This document shows, piece by piece, positions 1 through 6,971 of a stretch of DNA of 64,000 bases. Within the stretch, counting starts at the first letter, position 1. Each line of letters opens with the position of its first letter. The DNA comes from Desulfobacter latus (GTDB lineage Bacteria; Desulfobacterota; Desulfobacteria; Desulfobacterales; Desulfobacteraceae), in assembly GCF_013389365.1 (NCBI RefSeq), contig NZ_JACADJ010000011.1, forward strand, positions 25,143 to 89,142, given 5' to 3'. The notes below the pieces were generated by a model. It saw only the letters and a program-made list of their open reading frames with translations. It had not been told where the DNA came from and did not search any database. Position numbers and translations under genes: made by a program.

Positions 1-1147
1 CAATGACATCCCGCATGGCGGAAATTTCAGCCAGTTTTTCACGGACATCCTGAATGGAAAGATCAAAATGCTGGGCACCTATGAGGTAGACATCCTCTTT
101 GCTTTCCCATACGGATTTCAGCAGACGGGAAACCAGTTCCATAAGCCCCCGGGTCTGTTTGAATTTTTCATTCTCCTTGAACAGGGCCACAATACTTTTA
201 AAGCCGGGGTGGAAGGGGTAGGTGGCCTCAACCTCTTCCGCCAGGGCTTCGGCACTTCTCTCCACGGTTTTGGCTTTGGCGGCTTCTGCCAATTTGGACC
301 CGTATGCTGCGGCAATTTCGCTGATTTCATTTTTATCCGGCAGTTTCCGGAACAACCTTTTCCGCAGAATTTCATAAATTTCATTGGATTCAAGGTTAAC
401 CGGGGTGATGCTTACCTCGGCCCGGCCCAGCTCCTGGGAGGCGTCATTGAGGGCCCGCTGAATCAATTTTCCCCCGGTATCATAGGCCGCCTCAAGGTCA
501 GAGACCACAATGGAGATGTTTTTCTTTTTCTGGGCCGCGGTCAGCATGTTGGAAAACGCCCGGGTGGCCACATCCGCCACCGTGCCATGGCCCAAGCTCT
601 GGGTGGCATAATAATGAAAATAGGGCGGCATCTCATCCATCAGGATCAGAATGGGCTCATCCCCTTCAAACAAGGAGAGCCATGCCTGCTCATCCGGGGC
701 TTTGGCGCCTGACTCCCAGTATTCTTTAAACAGAGACTCCCGGTCAAGTTGGCGGGCCAATTCCCCCCAGAAATAATTCCCCGGGTTGTTTCGTCCGTTG
801 AATGCAGCGATTTTAGCAGCTGTAAAATCTCCCTGGTATGGCATGCTTCCGATCAGGACCTGCCGAAGTTCTGCATCCTTTGCCAGAAGCCCGAAACCCA
901 CCATCAAATGGGTTTTACCACCACCCATGGCCTGTTTGAGATGAAATACGGCATCTGTGGATTTTCCGGCAAGCCGTGCCATCCCCTTTGTCAGCAATGT
1001 TTTCATTCCATCGGTAATAAATGTCTTCTTAAAATACCCTTTCCCTTCGGTCGCGCTGATGACCTCGTCCAGCTTTTCAATTTGATCCCCGACATTGATA
1101 TCCAGGGCTTTGGGATGTAGTTCACAAGCATTTTGAATGGTTTTCAT
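1..1147 (-). CDS. DUF499-type AAA ATPase, C-terminus beyond left edge (partial)
   Basis: An uninterrupted minus-strand reading frame of about 382 codons starts at ATG 1147 and runs off the window, so only the N-terminal part is seen. A Walker A motif (AMGGGKTH, residues 73-80) and a Walker B motif (ILILMDE, about 166-172) are clear, followed by IVVSDLEAAYD, a sensor-like segment. This arrangement matches the DUF499 (COG1483) ATPases, usually 900-1100 residues. Family members occur as PglY in BREX type 2 and beside DUF1156 methylases and DUF3780 proteins in anti-phage gene sets. The partner genes, if any, lie left of the window, so a defence role is inference. Nothing on the right side (1384 onward) looks defence-related. 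Confidence 0.75.
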   Translation of the reverse strand, partial: MKTIQNACELHPKALDINVGDQIEKLDEVISATEGKGYFKKTFITDGMKTLLTKGMARLAGKSTDAVFHLKQAMGGGKTHLMVGFGLLAKDAELRQVLIGSMPYQGDFTAAKIAAFNGRNNPGNYFWGELARQLDRESLFKEYWESGAKAPDEQAWLSLFEGDEPILILMDEMPPYFHYYATQSLGHGTVADVATRAFSNMLTAAQKKKNISIVVSDLEAAYDTGGKLIQRALNDASQELGRAEVSITPVNLESNEIYEILRKRLFRKLPDKNEISEIAAAYGSKLAEAAKAKTVERSAEALAEEVEATYPFHPGFKSIVALFKENEKFKQTRGLMELVSRLLKSVWESKEDVYLIGAQHFDLSIQDVREKLAEISAMRDVI

Positions 1148-1383
1148 TGACGGCTCCGTTTAGGAATATAAATTTAATATGCCTTCATTATAGTAAAAAA
1201 ATCAACTTTATTCAAAATCCCCATTGTCTGTTTTTATATCAGTATGTTATTAGAGTCGTGGAAGTTTATATATTGCTGGTTACCCATGAAATGATTGCGT
1301 GCTGACGGGCGTTTCCCGTTAAACATAATTAATTGACGAATAATACCCGTAAATCATTAAACAAAACCAAATAAGGAGAGATT

Positions 1384-3297
1384 ATGGGACTCAAAGAAGA
1401 ACTGGAAGAAAAAGCGGAAAGCTGTGATGCACCGGAAGAGTATATTGGTGTGGCCAAGGAGATCGTCGCGGGCCTGGATGACAAGGATTGGGCGGTTGAG
1501 CTGATGGAAGAGGGTGCTGAATGGGCCCAGACCTATGATGAGGCCGTGGTGTATGCCGAGGCGGCCAAAGAGATTATCGGTGACGATGAGGTGGTGGGCA
1601 ATTTTCTTTCCAACGCCAAAATGCTGTGCATGAGCGCTGCGGATTTCATCGGCCTTGGCGCTGCTGCCGGCAAGCTTGGCCTGGATGATATGGCCAAGGA
1701 GATGAATGAGGCTGCCATGGGCAAATGCACCAAGCTCAACGATTTTCTTACGTTGAGCAATGAGCTGGCCAAAACCGATCCGGACATGGCCAAGCAGGTC
1801 ATGGACAAGGCCTTTGAAAAGTGTACCAAACCCGATGATTTTGTTTCCTTTGCCAAAACCATCCTGGACAGCACCAAGGACCAGGACAAAGCCAGGGAGA
1901 TTTACGAAAAAGGCATGGCGGCCGCCACCACGGCTGACGGATTCAGTGCCCTTGCTGCAGGCGCCATAAAAGATCTGGGTGATAAGGATTTTGCCCGGGC
2001 CATTTATGAAAAAGCCGTTGGGTCTCTGGAAAAAGGGGATGAGCTGCTTAAGTTTGCCGAAATCGTCAAAGAACAGCTGGATGACAATGAGTTCACCTTG
2101 TCTGTGTATAAAAAAGCCGAAGCCCAGTATTCAAAGTTTGAGGAATATCTGAAACTGGCCAAGGCAAGTTTCGAGAATACCGGTGACCAAGCATTTGCCT
2201 CAGGCGTTTACCAGAAAGCGGCTGCCACCAATCCTGACTGCGCTCAGCTGGTTTCCCTGGCCCTGGCCATGGCCAAAGATTTGGGTGATACCGCTGCTGC
2301 CCTGCCCGTATTGAAACAGGCCCAGGCTGCCGTAAAAAATAATGCCGATTTCCTTAAAACCGCAGACGCCATTCTTGATGTGGCCAAGGACGACAAAGCC
2401 TGGACCGACGCCATTGCGTTTCAGAAAGCCAAGCGTGAAGAATTCGGAAAACTGTACGATAATTTTGCCCTGAAAGAAAATGAAATCACCACTTGCGCCC
2501 CCATGCGCATTTTGGCCGGTAAAGTATTCCAAGAAACCGGTGATAATTTTTATGCCGCCAAATTGTATAAAAAATCCGAAAATATCACCATTTATTTTAG
2601 CGATTTCATTAAACTGGCTGCTGTCATCCATGCTGATCTCAATGATGCGGAATGGATCAAAGAGATCTATACGGCACTTCTGGACAAATGCAAAAGCTTT
2701 GGCGATTACAACACCTTGACCAATGCCATCCAGGACACCCTCGGGGACAGTGCCTGGGTCAAATCAATCTATGAAGCGCTGGAGAACAAGGCGAAAAGTA
2801 ACGGTGATCTTATGAAGCTTGCCGCTGCGGTTATTGAGAAGTTTAATGACAAAGCGTGGGCGCAAAAACTTGTGGGTGCTGCAGCCGGTAAAGCCAAGAC
2901 CGTTTATGACTTTACCTTTGCCGGCAGTGTTACCCTGAACCTGCTTGGTGACAAAGACCGTGCATTGGCATTGTATAAATCCGCCGAAGGTCTTTGCGCC
3001 ACTAAACAGGATTATGCCGGTCTGGTGGCGTTGGTTAAACAGCAGACTTCGGACAAGGCCATCCTTTCAGAACTGCTGAGCCTGGGGCGCCAAAAACTGA
3101 CCGAATTCAGCGACCAGCTCTTTTTGGCTGAAACCTTTCTGGTTGACGCCCAAGATGCCGAAAATGCGGCTGCCGTATATGAAGAAGCAGAACTCAATGC
3201 CTTGGGTAATGATGCATTGTCCCAGTTAGGTACCAGCCTTTCAAGCCGTATGGGGGATACCAAATGGGCCTCCCGTGTTTTGGCTAAAATTAAATAA
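1384..3297 (+). CDS. Cytosolic protein of ~18 tandem 34-residue helical repeats
   Basis: The 637-residue product has no signal peptide or membrane segment. It reads as about 18 consecutive repeats of roughly 34 residues with the loose pattern DFxxLAxxIxxxLxDxxWA followed by xxIYxxAxxKxK, i.e. two amphipathic helices per unit with a Gly-Asp/Asn-Asp turn between them. The period resembles TPR, Sel1 or HAT repeats, but the strong D-(K/x)-x-(W/F)-A signature is unlike a standard TPR. The protein is acidic. An AAGGAG site at 1372-1377 supports the ATG. Gene is monocistronic, ending before a strong hairpin. Function unknown; an alpha-solenoid scaffold is the likely fold. Confidence 0.85.
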   Translation: MGLKEELEEKAESCDAPEEYIGVAKEIVAGLDDKDWAVELMEEGAEWAQTYDEAVVYAEAAKEIIGDDEVVGNFLSNAKMLCMSAADFIGLGAAAGKLGLDDMAKEMNEAAMGKCTKLNDFLTLSNELAKTDPDMAKQVMDKAFEKCTKPDDFVSFAKTILDSTKDQDKAREIYEKGMAAATTADGFSALAAGAIKDLGDKDFARAIYEKAVGSLEKGDELLKFAEIVKEQLDDNEFTLSVYKKAEAQYSKFEEYLKLAKASFENTGDQAFASGVYQKAAATNPDCAQLVSLALAMAKDLGDTAAALPVLKQAQAAVKNNADFLKTADAILDVAKDDKAWTDAIAFQKAKREEFGKLYDNFALKENEITTCAPMRILAGKVFQETGDNFYAAKLYKKSENITIYFSDFIKLAAVIHADLNDAEWIKEIYTALLDKCKSFGDYNTLTNAIQDTLGDSAWVKSIYEALENKAKSNGDLMKLAAAVIEKFNDKAWAQKLVGAAAGKAKTVYDFTFAGSVTLNLLGDKDRALALYKSAEGLCATKQDYAGLVALVKQQTSDKAILSELLSLGRQKLTEFSDQLFLAETFLVDAQDAENAAAVYEEAELNALGNDALSQLGTSLSSRMGDTKWASRVLAKIK

Positions 3298-3411
3298 AGT
3301 TATGTTTATGAAACTTTTTTATTGACAAATAATGATTTTATGGTAGGTTGTCTTTAACGCCGATTTTTGAATTTAAAAACCGGCTGTATAACCTCCTTAT
3401 TATCCTTAAGC

Positions 3412-3446
3412 AATCAGCCGCCGGATTTGTCACCCGGCGGCTGATT
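3412..3446. terminator. Bidirectional hairpin between convergent genes
   Basis: A perfect 13-bp stem (3412-3424 with 3434-3446) closes a 9-nt loop between the plus-strand repeat protein and the minus-strand DUF5320 gene. It lacks a long U-tract. A second 8-bp stem (3459-3466 with 3488-3495) lies closer to the DUF5320 stop codon. Confidence 0.6.
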
Positions 3447-3506
3447 ACGTTTATGGATGGTCCGAGTTCAAGCGGGTTGCCTGTTTTCTCGGACCTGAAT
3501 TGAGGA

Positions 3507-3809
3507 TTACTTGTCTTCAGACATGTTCTTCAACTGAGCCTTAACGGCATTAAGCTCATCTTCCAGTATTCTGGCCCTCTCCTGAAGCGTGGTTTCATCT
3601 GCTGCCCCAGGCGCACCAACGGGGCCAAACCAACGCCCCATTCCACGACCGCCGCCGCCACATCCCCGGCCAAATCCCCGGCCGCCATAACCTGCCCCAT
3701 ACCCAGCACCGTATCCGGCCCCGGTCATGTTGCGGTTTCCGCAAAGCCCCATTCCTCTTCCGGTCATGGGTCCTAATCCTTGTGGTCCTCTCTGATTAAA
3801 TCCCGGCAT
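3507..3809 (-). CDS. DUF5320 Gly/Arg-rich small protein
   Basis: The start was placed at ATG 3809 rather than an upstream ATG at 3827 because AGGAG sits 8-9 nt before 3809 and because DUF5320 proteins begin MP. The N-terminus (MPGFNQRGPQGLGPMTGRG) is the family hallmark, followed by a Gly-Tyr-Gly-Arg low-complexity stretch and a C-terminal predicted helix of about 35 residues that looks like a short coiled coil. Family members are common in sulfate reducers and often sit near NifX/NifB-type iron-molybdenum cofactor proteins and ParA/MRP ATPases; none is seen here. Function unknown. Expression is probably controlled through the operator-bracketed promoter at 3907-3980. Confidence 0.85.
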   Translation of the reverse strand: MPGFNQRGPQGLGPMTGRGMGLCGNRNMTGAGYGAGYGAGYGGRGFGRGCGGGGRGMGRWFGPVGAPGAADETTLQERARILEDELNAVKAQLKNMSEDK

Positions 3810-3906
3810 GATATTTTCTCCTTTCATATCTATTTTGTCAGGGTTATTTATTCACCCTGCCTGTTACGGTATCTGCCGTATTTTCCACGGCTGATGCCAC
3901 TCGTTT

Positions 3907-3920
3907 TGGTCATTTGATCA
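3907..3920. promoter_or_regulatory. Second copy of the palindrome, just downstream of the -10 box
   Basis: TGGTCATTTGATCA repeats the core of the 3953-3980 palindrome in the reverse orientation with one changed base. The two copies bracket the -35/-10 elements with centres about 53 bp apart, close to five helical turns. The rest of the 3810-4235 gap holds no convincing gene. Confidence 0.55.
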
Positions 3921-3921
3921 T

Positions 3922-3950
3922 AATATAGGATTGCTCTGTTGTGGTGTCAA
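3922..3950 (-). promoter_or_regulatory. Strong sigma70-type promoter for the DUF5320 gene
   Basis: On the minus strand TTGACA (3945-3950) is followed after exactly 17 nt by TATATT (3922-3927), a near-consensus housekeeping promoter. It leaves an untranslated leader of about 105 nt before ATG 3809. Confidence 0.75.
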
Positions 3951-3952
3951 GA

Positions 3953-3980
3953 AAAATAATGGTCAAATGACCATTATTTT
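3953..3980. promoter_or_regulatory. Palindromic operator candidate upstream of the -35 box
   Basis: A 13-bp perfect inverted repeat (3953-3965 and 3968-3980) with a 2-nt centre has the core TGGTCAAATGACCA. It abuts the -35 element of the DUF5320 promoter. The symmetry and length suit a dimeric winged-helix or TetR-type regulator; the regulator is not identified. Confidence 0.6.
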
Positions 3981-4235
3981 GAACTTGAGAGTATATGTAA
4001 AAATAATGTAAATCACCTGAACGCAATATCCGTTCATTCACCATGAACGTCAGGGTGAACACAACGTTTAAGTCCCTGATATCTTCCTGAACTTCTTGTT
4101 CTTCATGATAAAAAAAGCAAGCATATACATTAAAAAATATGGCATGCGGTTCCCGTGTTTTGAAAACAAAGCATCTTGACACCGGGAAAGAGTTTGAGTA
4201 ATTTGTGTAAAACCGTAAAACAAGGAGGCCGATTC

Positions 4236-4985
4236 ATGCAAGATTCCACTCCGTTCCAAGTCCAGGATCTTACCCCTGATATGCAGAAAACACAGCTGAT
4301 CGACATGTTTACCCGTATTGTTGTCCATTACGGCCTCTGGTTTAATGAGGTCCAGCACCAGATGGGTATGGAAAAGGCGCTTACCGCTCTGGATACGGCC
4401 ACACAATCGTCAATTGCCATTCTCATGAAACATCTGTCCCGTACCCTGGGATTTGAACTGGACCAGGGCATGCCTAAAGCGTTGATGTCACTGGATGATG
4501 CCACAACCGAGAAATTGATGGCCGCCGTGGGTAAATCCTGGCTGGCAAATGACGGGGTCTGGTTTCAGGCGGTGGAGTTTGCGCACGGTATGAACGATGC
4601 AAAACGGTGCAATGACTCCTGCTGGGCCCGGTTTTCCCCCTTTGAAGCCCACCGCATAAAAAATATTCTGGGCCTGGGAAAACATCCGGGACTTGAGGGG
4701 CTTAAAAAAGCGTTGAATTTCAGGATGTACGCATTCATCAACAAGCAGAGCATTGTGGAAGAAACTGCGGACGGTTTTGTTTTTCAGATGAACGACTGCA
4801 GGGTTCAACGGGCAAGAATGCGCAAAGGGCTGGATGATTATCCCTGCAAGTCCGGCGGCCTTGTTGAGTATGCCCGTTTTGCCGAAGGCGTTGATGACAG
4901 AATAGAAACCGAATGTATCGGGTGCCCGCCTGATCCCCATCCTGAAACCTGGTTCTGCGCATGGCGGTTTACCCTGGCACAGTGA
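4236..4985 (+). CDS. DUF6125-like conserved protein
   Basis: ATG 4236 is chosen because AAGGAGG (4222-4228) lies 7 nt upstream; the longer frame from 4176 starts inside a promoter-like stretch. The 249-residue protein has no signal or membrane segment. It carries WFNEVQHQMGMEKAL near residue 35 and again WFQAVEFAHGMNDAKR near 110, suggesting two related halves, and ends in a Cys-containing motif (ECIGCPPDPHPETWFCAWRF). That C-terminus resembles the DUF6125 and L-2-amino-thiazoline-4-carboxylate-hydrolase-like families. The conserved Cys/His residues may bind a metal or act in catalysis, but no reaction can be assigned. Confidence 0.6.
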   Translation: MQDSTPFQVQDLTPDMQKTQLIDMFTRIVVHYGLWFNEVQHQMGMEKALTALDTATQSSIAILMKHLSRTLGFELDQGMPKALMSLDDATTEKLMAAVGKSWLANDGVWFQAVEFAHGMNDAKRCNDSCWARFSPFEAHRIKNILGLGKHPGLEGLKKALNFRMYAFINKQSIVEETADGFVFQMNDCRVQRARMRKGLDDYPCKSGGLVEYARFAEGVDDRIETECIGCPPDPHPETWFCAWRFTLAQ

Positions 4986-5089
4986 CGTTTTAATCCTGGT
5001 CTGGTTTTTAGACTACTTTAAATTTTAGAAAAAAAATAGTTAAATAAATCCATTCTACAACTATATAATTTTAAAAAGAAATGTGAATT

Positions 5090-6643
5090 ATGGGTGTCAC
5101 TTCCGACAAAATTCAGGAATTAAGGCTGAAAGAGAAAAAAATTAAGGCCATGGGCGGTGAGAAAGCCCTGGGTAAACGGCGTGAAAAGGGCGTTCTGAAT
5201 GCCAGACAGCGCCTTAACCTGCTGTTTGACGCCGGTACCTTCCGGGAACTGGACATGTTCGTGACCCACCGGTGTACCAATTTCGGCATGGAAACCAAGG
5301 AAATTCCCGCAGATGGTGTAATAACCGGCCATGGAAAGGTAGAGGGTCGCCTGGTCTTTGCCTATGCCCAGGACTTTACGGCCTCGGCCGGATCTTTAGG
5401 AGAAATGCAGGCTAAGAAGATCTGTAAGGTCATGGACTTAGGGATTAAAGCCGGCGCGCCGGTTATCGGCATGAATGATTCCGGCGGAGCCCGGATACAG
5501 GAGGGCATTGACGCGTTGTCGGGTTACGGCGAAATTTTTTTTCGTAATTCCGCGGCTTCGGGTGTGATTCCGCAGATTTCGGCCATCATGGGGCCCACGG
5601 CAGGCGGGGCGGTGTATTCTCCGGCCATGACCGATTTTATCTTTATGGTCAAGAAGTCCGCATATATGTTCATCACCGGCCCCAATGTCATCAAGGCGGT
5701 CACCGGCGAGGAAATTTCCTCTGAGGCCCTTGGCGGTGCCATGACCCATAACGAAAAGTCCGGGGTGGCGCAGTTTGCCTGTGAGTCTGATGAGGACTGC
5801 ATTGAACAGATCAAACAGCTTTTATCCTTTCTGCCGTCCAACAATATGGAAGATCCCCCGATCAAACCCACGGACGATTCCCCGCATCGCATGGCCCCGG
5901 TTCTTGACACCATTATTCCGGATAAATCCAACCAGGCTTATGATGTCAAACAGGTCATTGCCGCCATTGTGGACGACGGCTACTTTTTTGAACCCCACCA
6001 GTATTTTGCCAAAAACATTGTGATCTGTTTTGCCCGGCTCAATGGTCGCCCTATCGGCATTATTGCCAATCAGCCCATGGTTATGGCCGGTTGCCTGGAT
6101 ATTGATGCCTCCGACAAGGCCACCCGGTTTATCCGGTTCTGTGATGCATTTAACATTCCCATGCTCACCATTGCCGATGTCCCTGGGTATCTGCCGGGTT
6201 CCCACCAGGAGTGGGGCGGGGTCATCCGGCACGGGGCAAAACTGTTATGGTGCTACGCTGAGGCCACGGTGCCCAAGCTTCTGCTGATTACAAGAAAGGA
6301 TTACGGGGGATCATATATTGCCATGTGCTCCAAGCATCTTGGTGCGGATATGGCCTTTGCCTGGCCCATGGCCGAGGTTGCCGTCATGGGCGCTGAAGGT
6401 GCGGCAAACGTTATCCATGCACGGGAGATTAAAAATGCCGAAGACCCGGCAGCCACGCGCAAGCAAAAAATAGACGCGTACAATACCCAGTTCTCCAATC
6501 CCTATTGTGCCGCAGCTCGGGGGTATGTGGATGCGGTCATTGTGCCGAGTGAAACCCGGCCACGGCTTATAGATGCCCTTGAGGCCGTGGTGACTAAACG
6601 GGAATTCCGGCCGGCCAAGAAACACGGAAATATCCCTGTGTAA
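5090..6643 (+). CDS. Methylmalonyl-CoA carboxyltransferase 12S subunit (acyl-CoA carboxylase beta-type)
   Basis: 517 residues, the usual length for transcarboxylase 12S, methylmalonyl-CoA decarboxylase alpha and propionyl-CoA carboxylase beta subunits. Both crotonase-like carboxyltransferase halves are present: SGGARIQEG and GPTAGGAVYSP in the N-half and GCLDIDASDKATRFIRFCD with DVPGYLPGS in the C-half. It moves a carboxyl group between methylmalonyl-CoA and biotin. The downstream 5S-type subunit fused to a biotin carrier, and the lack of a membrane sodium-pump beta subunit or of biotin carboxylase, favour the transcarboxylase (methylmalonyl-CoA + pyruvate = propionyl-CoA + oxaloacetate) used in the propionate/methylmalonyl-CoA pathway. 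Propionyl-CoA carboxylase with its alpha subunit elsewhere is the alternative. Confidence 0.85.
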   Translation: MGVTSDKIQELRLKEKKIKAMGGEKALGKRREKGVLNARQRLNLLFDAGTFRELDMFVTHRCTNFGMETKEIPADGVITGHGKVEGRLVFAYAQDFTASAGSLGEMQAKKICKVMDLGIKAGAPVIGMNDSGGARIQEGIDALSGYGEIFFRNSAASGVIPQISAIMGPTAGGAVYSPAMTDFIFMVKKSAYMFITGPNVIKAVTGEEISSEALGGAMTHNEKSGVAQFACESDEDCIEQIKQLLSFLPSNNMEDPPIKPTDDSPHRMAPVLDTIIPDKSNQAYDVKQVIAAIVDDGYFFEPHQYFAKNIVICFARLNGRPIGIIANQPMVMAGCLDIDASDKATRFIRFCDAFNIPMLTIADVPGYLPGSHQEWGGVIRHGAKLLWCYAEATVPKLLLITRKDYGGSYIAMCSKHLGADMAFAWPMAEVAVMGAEGAANVIHAREIKNAEDPAATRKQKIDAYNTQFSNPYCAAARGYVDAVIVPSETRPRLIDALEAVVTKREFRPAKKHGNIPV

Positions 6644-6718
6644 CAGCCATCGGGTGGTTTATTACTTTGTGATGTTTTTATATAAAAAAAGTTTAAAAAT
6701 CCAAGGAGCCTTTTTTAC

Positions 6719-6937
6719 ATGACAAACAAAAAATTGACGGCGGCCATGGCTGCTGTTCATATGTATGTCAAAACGGAAGAAGAGGCAGCTGTTGTTGCAA
6801 TGCAAAACCAGGCAGCGGATGCTGCCGCCAACGCTTCGGTTTCCGCCCGGATGGGACAGATGAATGTTTGGGGCCTTTCCGGCCGGCAGGCGATTATGAA
6901 TGCCAATGCAATGATACGGCAAAGAATGCTGAAATAA
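6719..6937 (+). CDS. Small carboxyltransferase-associated protein (OadG/MmdE C-terminal-like)
   Basis: A 72-residue protein preceded by AAGGAG at 6703-6708, lying between the two carboxyltransferase subunits. It starts AAMAAVHMYVKTEEEAA and ends W-G-L-S-G-R-Q followed by MNANAMIRQR. The W..GR...M..R..IQ.R pattern resembles the cytosolic tail of the OadG/MmdD/MmdE small subunits that tether the carboxyltransferase to the sodium pump, but the membrane helix of those proteins is missing. A role as an assembly or scaffold subunit of a soluble complex is inferred from the motif and position. Confidence 0.6.
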   Translation: MTNKKLTAAMAAVHMYVKTEEEAAVVAMQNQAADAAANASVSARMGQMNVWGLSGRQAIMNANAMIRQRMLK

Positions 6938-6971
6938 CAAAATTAATAAAATATAATTTATGTAGGATATT

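Noticed and set aside
68..712. Open plus-strand frame of 214 codons at the left edge
   Set aside because: It is antisense to the DUF499 ATPase frame, which has clear Walker motifs; the plus frame matches no family and has odd composition.
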